Made by a program: the position numbers and the translations under genes. Positions 17,626-25,125 of a stretch of 33,980 nt of DNA are shown here, in pieces. Source of the DNA: an uncultured Lachnospiraceae bacterium (lineage in GTDB: Bacteria; Bacillota; Clostridia; Lachnospirales; Lachnospiraceae); contig CALWMV010000012.1 in assembly GCA_944382125.1 (NCBI GenBank), forward strand, positions 1 to 33,980, written 5' to 3'. Positions within the stretch are counted from its first letter, which is position 1; the number at the start of each line of letters is the position of its first letter. A model generated the notes under the pieces. That model did no database searches. It was not told where the DNA came from and saw nothing but the letters and a program-made list of their open reading frames with translations.

Positions 17626-19179
17626 ATGGCCATAGTTAAGAAGCTTATAGGGTCAATGGAGCCATGGGATGCGGATGATATCCTGCAGAGAGGGTATAAA
17701 GCTATGGATGCAGAACGAAGCAAGGAGGATATGAAAAAAACAGGCCCGGATAATGCGGGCTTGGAAAATATGGGCTCGGAGGATAAAGGAAAACAATCTG
17801 CCTCAGTACCTATCCTTAGTGTGATAGTGCCTGTATATAATGCGGAGGAGGCTCTCAGACGCTGCGTTGACAGCATACTGGATCAGGACTGGAAGGATCT
17901 GGAACTGATACTGGTGGACGATGGCAGCCGGGACAGCTCAGGAGACATATGCGATGAATACGCCAAGAAGGACGGCAGGGTGAGGGTCATCCATAAGCCT
18001 AATTCAGGAGTCTCTGACAGCCGCAACAGGGCCCTTGACATGGCCAGAGGAAAGTATGTCCAGTTCGCAGACAGCGATGACTGGATAGCCCATGATGCCA
18101 GCGCAGAGCTTCTGAGGGCTGCAGAGGAGCATGGCTGTGATATGGTGATCTCCGACTTTTACAGGGTCGTAGGCAAGAGAGTTCAGCAGAAGGGCAATAT
18201 AGATGAGGAAGGCGTGTTTTCCAGGGAGCAGTATGCGGAATACATGATGGAGGATCCGGCGGATTTTTATTATGGTGTGCTCTGGAACAAGCTGTACCGC
18301 AGAGAGCTGATAGAACTCCATGGGCTCAGGATGGATCCGAAGGTAAGATGGTGCGAGGATTTTATGTTCAATCTGGAATACATCCTCCATGCAGAGACCT
18401 TCTGTGCTGTGCATAAGCCTTTATACTATTATGTAAAGACAAAGGGATCCCTGGTGTCCCAGAGCATGAGCCTTCCGAAGCTGGTAAGGATGAAGGCTGC
18501 GGTCTTTGAGTATTACCAGGATTTTTATAAAAATGTATTTTCCGAGGAGGAGTATCAGAAGGCCAGGCTGAAGGTCTACAGCTTCCTGATAGACGGAGCG
18601 GGAGATGGCTTCAGCCCTGTGGCAGGCTCAAGGAAGCTTGCGGCAAATGAGGAAGAGCTCTGTGAAGAACTCCTTTCCGGAGATGCCATGGAGTCCGTTA
18701 TATACCGGCAGGAGAAATTGCTGGAAGAGCTTAGTGCAACGGCATCCATGAGATATGATGTGAGTCTGGATGAGATAAAGCTGCTCCTTATGCTTTCAAG
18801 ACTGAAGGATATCTATACCAGGATGGAGCTTGCGGATATGACCGGGCTGGGCATAACGGGGATCACCAGATGTCTTACGACCCTTTCCTTCAAGAAGCTG
18901 ATACGTTATAAGGATCAGATGCCATCGGACAGGGACTACAGCTTCTTCGGACCACATACGCTCAGCATAGAGCTCCTTCCTGCTTCAAAACCCCTGATGG
19001 AGGAGCTTAAGAAGGCCGAGGAGGCGATGGAAAAGATATATACGAAGGATATGACCGATGAAGAAAAGGACCGCTTCCTGCTTCAGGTACATCGTGCAGG
19101 AGAGGCAGCAGCAGCCTATCTGAGAGAGGCAAGGCAGAAAAGACAGAAGCTGCCGGATAAGACGCAGAAAAAAGGCTGA
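17626..19179 (+). CDS. Family 2 glycosyltransferase fused to a MarR-like winged-helix domain
   Basis: A 517-residue protein of two parts. Residues about 62-300 are a GT-A glycosyltransferase of family GT2: LSVIVPVYNAEEALRRCVDS at 64-83, VDDGS at 97-101, and the metal/sugar-nucleotide DSDD at 149-152. Such enzymes add sugars to surface polysaccharides, lipids or proteins at the inner membrane face. From about residue 378 to 510 the sequence changes to a MarR-like fold: an alpha-helical start, the helix-turn-helix ELADMTGLGITGITRCLTTLSFKKLIRYKD, a wing region, and LLPASKPLMEELKKAEEAMEKI, which resembles the MarR wing and dimerisation helices. The first approximately 60 residues are polar and look disordered. 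No transmembrane segment is seen. A DNA-binding or dimerisation role for the tail is inference. The ATG start has AAGAAGG about 7 bases upstream. It probably shares the trxB-like/rlmI transcript. Confidence 0.82.
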   Translation: MAIVKKLIGSMEPWDADDILQRGYKAMDAERSKEDMKKTGPDNAGLENMGSEDKGKQSASVPILSVIVPVYNAEEALRRCVDSILDQDWKDLELILVDDGSRDSSGDICDEYAKKDGRVRVIHKPNSGVSDSRNRALDMARGKYVQFADSDDWIAHDASAELLRAAEEHGCDMVISDFYRVVGKRVQQKGNIDEEGVFSREQYAEYMMEDPADFYYGVLWNKLYRRELIELHGLRMDPKVRWCEDFMFNLEYILHAETFCAVHKPLYYYVKTKGSLVSQSMSLPKLVRMKAAVFEYYQDFYKNVFSEEEYQKARLKVYSFLIDGAGDGFSPVAGSRKLAANEEELCEELLSGDAMESVIYRQEKLLEELSATASMRYDVSLDEIKLLLMLSRLKDIYTRMELADMTGLGITGITRCLTTLSFKKLIRYKDQMPSDRDYSFFGPHTLSIELLPASKPLMEELKKAEEAMEKIYTKDMTDEEKDRFLLQVHRAGEAAAAYLREARQKRQKLPDKTQKKG

Positions 19180-19198
19180 GGGCAGATGATATCATGAA

Positions 19199-19233
19199 AG
19201 GCACTTTGCAGAACAAGGCAGAGTGTCTTTTTT
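19199..19233 (+). terminator. Rho-independent terminator after the glycosyltransferase gene
   Basis: An 11-pair stem, AGGCACTTTGC (19199-19209) with GCAGAGTGTCT (19218-19228), has two G.U pairs and an eight-base loop, and runs into TTTTTT (19228-19233). Confidence 0.85.
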
Positions 19234-19251
19234 CAGATAATATTTAACCAG

Positions 19252-19322
19252 GACCTGTCAAAACTGCTGGCGAAGGACATTGCGAAGCAGCAGTCCAAGA
19301 CAGCAGGTTTTGCAGGTCTTTT
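19252..19322 (+). other. Long bulged hairpin ending in a U-tract (second terminator or small RNA)
   Basis: The arms pair as GACCTG/CAGGTC, CAAAAC/GTTTTG and TGCTG/CAGCA (19252-19269 with 19301-19318), with single-base bulges at 19258 and 19306. Inside, GGAC (19275-19278) pairs with GTCC (19293-19296) and TGC (19281-19283) with GCA (19287-19289). TTTT follows at 19319-19322. It sits between one terminator and the next promoter, so it is redundant as a terminator unless it ends an unannotated short transcript. Confidence 0.55.
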
Positions 19323-19366
19323 GCTAAAATATGCCATGTGACATTCAAAATAGATGCCATATGTCC

Positions 19367-19396
19367 TTGATGACGGTTTGCATAAAAACATATAAT
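19367..19396 (+). promoter_or_regulatory. Promoter of the Crp/Fnr regulator and transport locus
   Basis: TTGATG (19367-19372), an 18-base spacer and a perfect TATAAT (19391-19396) precede the regulator gene by about 40 bases. Three near-identical ATGYCATRTR repeats surround it at 19331-19340, 19354-19363 and 19407-19416, two upstream of the -35 box and one just past the expected start of transcription. They are candidate binding sites for the adjacent regulator or another factor. Confidence 0.6.
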
Positions 19397-19437
19397 TGTA
19401 AAAAATATGTCATGTAATATAAAAGGCAGAGGATCAT

Positions 19438-20160
19438 ATGAACCTGAAAAGTGGGCAGATCAAAGATATACTGGAGCTTCTGCCGGAGATGGACAAAGTA
19501 ACGTCTGAATATATGGAGCATCTGTTTTCAGATGCCCCGGAATGGCTTAGGAGCTCATTTTATTTAAGACAGTTCAAGAAAAATGAGACAATAGTCAGAG
19601 AAAATGATCCTGTTGACAGGGTCTATATACTTATCAAAGGCAGAGTAAAAGGAGTGGATTATCAAAAGCGAGGAAGCTATTTTGGCTTTGCTGATTTCAG
19701 TCCATTTATTTTCTTTGGATCGATGGAAATACTTTTGGGTCTCCAGGTTTATATGACTACACTTAAAGCTATGTCTCCCTGTATCCTGCTTGAGACGTCA
19801 GTGCAGATCTTCAGAAAATGGATGGAGTCAGACCGGCGAACTATGATGGAGGAGGTAAGGGCTCTGGGAAATAATCTGCTTGAGCAGACCAAGTTCTCAA
19901 GAAAGATGCTGTTTTCTGAAGGAATGGAGAGGATACTTATTTTCCTTACCCGCCAATGTGAACTGGATAAAGCCGACACAAATTACAGGCTTATGATAAC
20001 AAGACAGGATATAGCAGATTGTACTGGGTTATCGGTAAGATCAGTGAACCGGCTTATAGGCGAGCTGAAAGAGGAAAATCTTCTTGCATGCAGAAAGGGA
20101 GGGATAGACATAGATGAATCCCAGTATGCAGAGATGAAGAAAAGGATAACGGATTATTAG
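19438..20160 (+). CDS. Crp/Fnr family transcriptional regulator
   Basis: A 240-residue regulator with an N-terminal cyclic-nucleotide-binding-like beta-barrel (residues about 35-140, with the turn IVRENDPVDRVYILIKGRVKG) and a C-terminal winged helix (MITRQDIADCTGLSVRSVNR from residue 186). There is no N-terminal cysteine cluster for an iron-sulfur centre as in FNR, and the cAMP-binding Arg/Glu signature of CRP is not evident, so the ligand is unknown. It starts at ATG with AGGCAGAGGA upstream. It stands first in a run of genes for a BMP-type transporter and two catabolic-looking enzymes, all on the same strand. That makes it the likely local regulator, probably sensing the imported compound or a metabolite. 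Base composition here is visibly more AT-rich than in the preceding genes. Confidence 0.88.
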   Translation: MNLKSGQIKDILELLPEMDKVTSEYMEHLFSDAPEWLRSSFYLRQFKKNETIVRENDPVDRVYILIKGRVKGVDYQKRGSYFGFADFSPFIFFGSMEILLGLQVYMTTLKAMSPCILLETSVQIFRKWMESDRRTMMEEVRALGNNLLEQTKFSRKMLFSEGMERILIFLTRQCELDKADTNYRLMITRQDIADCTGLSVRSVNRLIGELKEENLLACRKGGIDIDESQYAEMKKRITDY

Positions 20161-20168
20161 TGAATATG

Positions 20169-20225
20169 TCCGGCAGCAGATCATTGCCTAAACAGATCTG
20201 TCGGATTTATCAAACATATTTTGAT
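20169..20225 (+). promoter_or_regulatory. Hairpin and 17-bp inverted repeat in front of the BMP lipoprotein gene
   Basis: TCCGGCAG (20169-20176) pairs with CTGTCGGA (20198-20205, one G.U pair), followed by TTTAT. This may be a weak attenuator or an mRNA processing site. Directly after it, ATCAAA-CATAT-TTTGAT (20209-20225) is a perfect inverted repeat with 6-base arms and a 5-base centre ending just before the ribosome binding site. Its half-site resembles the TTGAT element of Crp/Fnr regulators but in the reverse orientation. No separate promoter is clear. Confidence 0.45.
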
Positions 20226-20240
20226 TCAGGAGGGAAGAAT

Positions 20241-21380
20241 ATGAAAAAAAACTTATTAGCAGTATTGATGGCTGCACTTGTATGCTGCGGACTTGCAGCG
20301 TGCTCAGGCAACGCAGAGCAGGCAGAGACTTCTGCTCAGACTGAGGCAGCAGCAGAAGAGGAAGCAGCTGAGGCTGAGGAGGAAAATGCAGGCGGAGAGA
20401 GCATCGTATTTATAGCTACTCAGCTCGGAGATATGTCATTTAATGATAATGGATGGCAGGGAGTTCAGGAGATAGGTGAAAAGTACGGATACGAGACAAG
20501 AGTCGTAGAGACAGGTATGGATTCATCCAAGTATGAGACCATGTTCCTTGACATCTGCGACAGTGATGTGAACTATGTTATTGCTCAGTCTGGAAATGGA
20601 TGGGGAGATATAGTTTTCAAGTATGCAGCGGATTATCCTGATAAGAAGTTCGTGGTATTTGATGCCAGCACTGAGGCAGAGGTACCCTCTGACAATATTA
20701 TCTGTGTTGCATATAAGGCAAATGAGGGATCCTATCTTACAGGTATAGTATGTGCTCTTATGTCAGAAAGCAAGATGATAGCTGCAGGAGCAAATCGTGA
20801 CAATCCTGCGATCAATGACTTCTTTACTGGATTTATTACAGGAGCTAAGGAGGTAGAGCCTGATATAAAGGTATCCATAGCTTATAATTCAGTACCTGGC
20901 GATGCAGCTGTAATGAAGGAGATTGCTACAAGCCTTTATAATTCGGGCGTTGATGTGATGTTCAGTGTGGCAGGTGCAGCAGGACTCGGAATTTTCCAGT
21001 CTGCGGTTGAGCAGGATAAACTGGCTGTGGGAGTAGATTCCGATCAGTACCTCACTTACTCGAACTCAGAATCACCTGAGCTTGCAGAGGTAATCATGAC
21101 ATCAATGGTCAAGAATATCGGAGGCTCTTTGATCACAGTATTTGATGAGATAAATGAGGGTACTGCAGAGTGGGGAACTCTCAGAGTGCTTGGAATAGCT
21201 GATGGCGGAGTTGCACTTGCCGATAATGAAAACTATCAGAAGCTGGTACCCGAGGATATACGAAATACAATTTCCGAATATGAGGAGAAGGTAAAGGCAG
21301 GAGAGATCACAGTTCCTTCGTACTATGATTATGAGGATGATCAGGAGTTCCGTGACCTTGTAGCCAGTGTTACTCCGTAA
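20241..21380 (+). CDS. BMP family ABC transporter substrate-binding lipoprotein
   Basis: A 379-residue membrane-anchored binding protein of the Bmp/PnrA/Med family, whose characterised members bind purine nucleosides. The signal peptide ends in the lipobox LAAC with Cys21 as the lipidation site, followed by an Ala/Glu-rich linker. The mature domain begins IVFIATQLGDMSFNDNGWQG, the family signature, and continues with VVFDASTEAEVPSDNIICVAYKANEGSYLTG and FSVAGAAGLGIFQSAVEQ. An in-frame extension to 20160 is rejected because AGGAGGG lies just before ATG 20241 and gives a clean lipoprotein signal. It is the first transporter gene of the locus and is separated from the ATPase by a perfect palindrome, the usual way to make more binding protein than membrane components. 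Confidence 0.93.
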   Translation: MKKNLLAVLMAALVCCGLAACSGNAEQAETSAQTEAAAEEEAAEAEEENAGGESIVFIATQLGDMSFNDNGWQGVQEIGEKYGYETRVVETGMDSSKYETMFLDICDSDVNYVIAQSGNGWGDIVFKYAADYPDKKFVVFDASTEAEVPSDNIICVAYKANEGSYLTGIVCALMSESKMIAAGANRDNPAINDFFTGFITGAKEVEPDIKVSIAYNSVPGDAAVMKEIATSLYNSGVDVMFSVAGAAGLGIFQSAVEQDKLAVGVDSDQYLTYSNSESPELAEVIMTSMVKNIGGSLITVFDEINEGTAEWGTLRVLGIADGGVALADNENYQKLVPEDIRNTISEYEEKVKAGEITVPSYYDYEDDQEFRDLVASVTP

Positions 21381-21449
21381 TATGGATGTGTAAGCAAGTG
21401 ATCTTTATGATCATAGCCGGAGCTTAATGATCAGGACAGATTTTTGAAG

Positions 21450-21475
21450 CCATGGGTGCATATATGCACCCATGG
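21450..21475 (+). terminator. Perfect 26-base palindrome between binding protein and ATPase genes (attenuator)
   Basis: Bases 21450-21475 read CCATGGGTGCAT-AT-ATGCACCCATGG, a perfect inverted repeat that folds into an approximately 11-pair hairpin. Only a weak T-rich stretch (TAAATTT) follows. Between a binding-protein gene and its ATPase gene such hairpins usually cause partial termination or stabilise the upstream mRNA. A symmetric operator is a less likely alternative. Confidence 0.7.
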
Positions 21476-21502
21476 TAAATTTATATCCGAAAGGTTAAAG
21501 AT

Positions 21503-23053
21503 ATGAAAGAGATATTGCGGATGGAGGGTATCAGCAAGATATATCCAAATGGATTTGTGGCAAATAAAGATGTCACTTTTTCATTATATGAAAAGGAGAT
21601 TCTTGCTTTAGTCGGAGAAAATGGTGCCGGCAAAACCACCCTTATGAAGATATTGTTTGGAATGGAAAAGCCTCAGGAGGGAAGAATATTCATTGATGGA
21701 AAAGAGGTTCATTTCCAGAATCCGATTGAGGCCATCGCAGCAGGAGTGGGCATGGTTCATCAGCATTTTATGCAGGCTCCTTCATTGATGGTAGCTGAAA
21801 ATGTTGTACTTGGTATAGAACCTATAAAGGGTATAAGATTTGATAAGCAAAAGGCTATCAGCATGACACAGGAAGTGGCAGATAAGTATGACCTTCATGT
21901 TGATGCAAAGAAGCGTATATGCGATCTGAGCATAGGGCAGAGACAAAAAGTAGAGATATTGAAAGCACTCGTAAGGGATGTAAATATACTGGTACTGGAT
22001 GAGCCTACTGCTGTTTTGACTCCTCAGGAGACAGAGGAGCTTTTTGAACAGATAAAAACTCTGAGGGAAAAGGGTAAATCTATTATATTTATTTCTCATA
22101 AACTGGACGAGGTTATGAGACTGTGCGATAGAGTTACCGTATTACGTCATGGCAGGATCACTGGATCGGAAAAAACAGAGAACTTAAATGAGCGCCTGAT
22201 ATCCAGGATGATGGTAGGCAGGGATGTTATCACTTCCATAGATAAGGAGAAGGCCGAGCCTAAGAAGACCATATTAGAATGCAGAGACCTCATATGCATA
22301 AATGATGAAGGAAGAAAGATAGTTGATAAGGTCAGCTTTGATATTCATGAAGGAGAGATACTGGGAATTGCAGGCGTAGAGGGCAATGGACAGAATGATG
22401 TAGCCATGGCCATAACCGGACTGAGAGAATATGAACGTGGAAGCATAAGGATCCTGGGCACTGATATAAAAGGGAAAAGTATAAATCAGATAAGAGAACT
22501 TGGAGTTTCTCATATTTCAGAGGATCGTATGCTGCTTGGCTGTGCCGGAGAAATGTCTGTAAAGGAAAATATAGTAGGTGACAGAGTGTTCAGAAAGGAG
22601 TTCCGGAAGGGGCCCTTTATGGATCGTAAGAGAATAGACAGCTTTGCGGATCAGTGTATAAAGGAATTTGAGATAGCCTGTGACAGCAGAGAAGAGCCGA
22701 TTCGTATGCTTTCGGGAGGAAATATTCAGAAGGTAATTGTTGCCAGAGAGTTTACTTCGGGGGCAAAGCTGATAATTGCCAATCAGCCCACAAGGGGAGT
22801 GGATATAGGAACTTCTGACATGATAAGGCGAAAGCTTATTGAAAAGACAAGAAAAGAAAACATAGGATCTCTGCTGGTCTCTGCTGATCTTAATGAGGTT
22901 CTGGAGGTATCAGACAGACTGATAGTAATGTATAAGGGCAGGATAGCGGCCTTCTTTAAGGATGTAAAAAAAGTGACTGAAGAGGAACTGGGAGAATATA
23001 TGCTGGGAATAAAGAGCATGAGTCCGGAGGAAATAATGGAGGCAGCATCATGA
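21503..23053 (+). CDS. BMP-type ABC transporter ATPase (two nucleotide-binding domains)
   Basis: A 516-residue tandem ATPase like YufO/NupA or RbsA, driving nucleoside or sugar import. The first domain is canonical: Walker A GENGAGKT (38-45), signature LSIGQ (142-146) and Walker B ending LDEPT (Asp166-Glu167). The second domain has a signature LSGGN (403-407), a degenerate Walker A (GVEGNGQND) and NQPTRGVDIG in place of DEPT; such asymmetry is normal in this family. It starts at ATG with GAAAGG upstream. Its stop overlaps the first permease start (ATGA), indicating translational coupling. Confidence 0.93.
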   Translation: MKEILRMEGISKIYPNGFVANKDVTFSLYEKEILALVGENGAGKTTLMKILFGMEKPQEGRIFIDGKEVHFQNPIEAIAAGVGMVHQHFMQAPSLMVAENVVLGIEPIKGIRFDKQKAISMTQEVADKYDLHVDAKKRICDLSIGQRQKVEILKALVRDVNILVLDEPTAVLTPQETEELFEQIKTLREKGKSIIFISHKLDEVMRLCDRVTVLRHGRITGSEKTENLNERLISRMMVGRDVITSIDKEKAEPKKTILECRDLICINDEGRKIVDKVSFDIHEGEILGIAGVEGNGQNDVAMAITGLREYERGSIRILGTDIKGKSINQIRELGVSHISEDRMLLGCAGEMSVKENIVGDRVFRKEFRKGPFMDRKRIDSFADQCIKEFEIACDSREEPIRMLSGGNIQKVIVAREFTSGAKLIIANQPTRGVDIGTSDMIRRKLIEKTRKENIGSLLVSADLNEVLEVSDRLIVMYKGRIAAFFKDVKKVTEEELGEYMLGIKSMSPEEIMEAAS

Positions 23054-24150
23054 AAAAGACAAGAAGGATAGAAATAGCTTTTGAACTGCTCCGAATAGTC
23101 ATAGCTATTGCGATAGCATATGTACTTGCCATGATAGTGCTGTTCTTTATATCCGAGCAGCCAATGGAAGCCATTAAGAGCTTTGCCTTCGGGCCTGTAT
23201 CCACAAAGCGGCGTTTTTCAAGTGTAATAGAGCTTGCCATACCTTTCATGTTTACAGGTGCGGGAATGTGCATGATGTATTCGGCAAACAGATTCAATCT
23301 TGCGGGAGAGGGTATATTCCTGTTTTCGGGATGTATAATAACGCTTTGTTCATTTCAGCTGGCACCGCTTGGCCTTTCGCCGCTGATATTTCCATTGATC
23401 CTTATCTTAATAGGAGCCATTGCAGGAGGGATCCTTGCGCTTATACCTGCTTTGGCAAGAGAGAAACTTCAGGTCAATGAAGTAGTAGTTTCGATAATGC
23501 TGAACTATGCTTTGCTTTATATAAGTAATTTTATATTGAGAAATTTCATGCTTGATACATCGGTGACCTATAGTGCATCATTTGAGCTTCCGGAAAGCAG
23601 TAAGCTGATAAATATATGGCAGGGAACCAGACTTCATACAGGTATATTTGTAGCTTTGTTTGTAGTGGTGGCAGTATGGATCTTCCTTTATAAGACACCG
23701 TGGGGTTACAGTATAAGAACTTGCGGCCTAAATGCATCATATGCAAAATATGTAGGCATCAATGTAGTCGTAAGCTGCGTGGTTGCGCAGATCATTGGAG
23801 GTGCCTGTGCGGGAGCAGGAGGAGCAGTACAGATACTGGGTCTTTATGACAGATATCAGTGGGATAGCCTGACACAATATGGTTTTGATGGCTTGCTGGT
23901 ATCTGTGCTTGCTAAAAGGAATCCGATACTGGTGCCGATAGCAGCCTTTATGCTTGCTTATCTGAGGATAGGAGCAGATATAGTCAATTATGTTACAGAT
24001 GTGCCTGCTGAATTTATATCTGTACTTCAGGCTATAATTATACTGCTGGTCGCTGCTCAGAGCTTCCTTGGCGGTGTCAGAGACAAAGTGATCTATGACA
24101 GTGCCAAAAAGGGAATGAAGGCTGAAGAGAAAAAAGAGGAGGTGAAGTGA
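23050..24150 (+). CDS. BMP-type ABC transporter permease 1
   Basis: A 366-residue inner-membrane permease of the BPD_transp_2 type (YufP/NupB-like). It has a short cytoplasmic N-terminus, about eight to ten hydrophobic segments and a Lys/Glu-rich cytoplasmic tail. The motif QVNEVVVSIMLNYALLY near residue 140 is the cytoplasmic signature of nucleoside permeases in this group. The start codon overlaps the ATPase stop by four bases. It pairs with the second permease, two bases downstream, to form the heterodimeric channel. Confidence 0.92.
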   Translation: MKKTRRIEIAFELLRIVIAIAIAYVLAMIVLFFISEQPMEAIKSFAFGPVSTKRRFSSVIELAIPFMFTGAGMCMMYSANRFNLAGEGIFLFSGCIITLCSFQLAPLGLSPLIFPLILILIGAIAGGILALIPALAREKLQVNEVVVSIMLNYALLYISNFILRNFMLDTSVTYSASFELPESSKLINIWQGTRLHTGIFVALFVVVAVWIFLYKTPWGYSIRTCGLNASYAKYVGINVVVSCVVAQIIGGACAGAGGAVQILGLYDRYQWDSLTQYGFDGLLVSVLAKRNPILVPIAAFMLAYLRIGADIVNYVTDVPAEFISVLQAIIILLVAAQSFLGGVRDKVIYDSAKKGMKAEEKKEEVK

Positions 24151-24151
24151 T

Positions 24152-25105
24152 ATGCTTGCTACATATATGAATGCAGAGTGGATAGGAAGCTTCCTTTATT
24201 CTATTATCCGTATATCTACACCGCTGATATTTGCTTCTCTTGGAGCTTGCTTTACGAAAAAGGCCGGGCTTATGAATATGGCTCTTGAATCAATGATGCT
24301 GACTGCAGCTCTGTGCGGAGTTCTATGCTCCGGAGCCAGCCACAGCATATTTATTGGTTTTCTTGGGGCAGTAATAAGTGCTGTCATGATAGCAGGTATA
24401 ATCAGCTATTGTGCATTCTTTCTGAAGACCGACCTGTATCTGACAAGTATATCGATCAATCTTGCGGCAGTCGGAGGTACGGTTTTTGTGCTGTTCCTTA
24501 CCTGCGGCCAGAAATCAACAAGTGCCGGAGTAATAAACAGCCTGACGATACCTCAGATAAATATACCGATAATTGAGAATATACCAGTTATTGGACCTGC
24601 GATATCAGGGCATAATCTGCTTACATACATAGCGTTTATGGCAGTAGGGGTTGTATATTTTCTTTTAAATGAAACTAAGACGGGTCTTAGGATACGGTCC
24701 GTCGGTGAGAATCCACAGGCGGCGGAATCTGTAGGTATATCAGTTAGAAAAATACAGACGATCTCATTTCTGATATCCGGTGTATTCTGTGGATTTGCAG
24801 GAGCATTTATGTCGATGGGATATGTATCCTGGTTTGCAAGAGATATGCTGGCAGGCCGCGGATTTATATCAATGTCAGCGACAAACATATCCGATGCATC
24901 GCCGGTGCTGTCGCTTCTTGCGTCAATGATGTTTGGAACAAGTCAGGCTGTGGCAAATGCCCTTCAGATTGCTTCAGTTCCATCCGAAGTGGTTTCTGCA
25001 CTACCGTATATAACTACTATAGTTCTTGTAATTGTATTTGCGCTGATAAGACAGCGCAGAGAGTATACCAGACGACTCAGGCTTGCGGCATCAATAGATG
25101 AATAA
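24152..25105 (+). CDS. BMP-type ABC transporter permease 2
   Basis: A 317-residue inner-membrane permease (YufQ/NupC-like) with about eight to nine hydrophobic segments. KKAGLMNMALESMMLTAALCG near the N-terminus corresponds to the family's GxxNIGLEGMML motif. SVGENPQAAESVGISVRK is the cytoplasmic loop that contacts the ATPase. The ribosome binding site GAGGAGGTGAAG lies in the end of permease 1. It completes a transporter of lipoprotein, ATPase and two permeases. Confidence 0.92.
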   Translation: MLATYMNAEWIGSFLYSIIRISTPLIFASLGACFTKKAGLMNMALESMMLTAALCGVLCSGASHSIFIGFLGAVISAVMIAGIISYCAFFLKTDLYLTSISINLAAVGGTVFVLFLTCGQKSTSAGVINSLTIPQINIPIIENIPVIGPAISGHNLLTYIAFMAVGVVYFLLNETKTGLRIRSVGENPQAAESVGISVRKIQTISFLISGVFCGFAGAFMSMGYVSWFARDMLAGRGFISMSATNISDASPVLSLLASMMFGTSQAVANALQIASVPSEVVSALPYITTIVLVIVFALIRQRREYTRRLRLAASIDE

Positions 25106-25125
25106 AAAGGAGGAGGGAGAAGGCT

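Noticed and set aside
20160..20240. 27-residue N-terminal extension of the BMP lipoprotein
   Set aside because: It would bury the lipoprotein signal peptide; AGGAGGG directly precedes ATG 20241, and the extended start overlaps the preceding stop codon.
22340..22830. Degenerate Walker A and missing DE in the second domain of the BMP-type ATPase
   Set aside because: This asymmetry is normal for tandem ATPases of nucleoside and monosaccharide importers, unlike the single-domain case at 12804.
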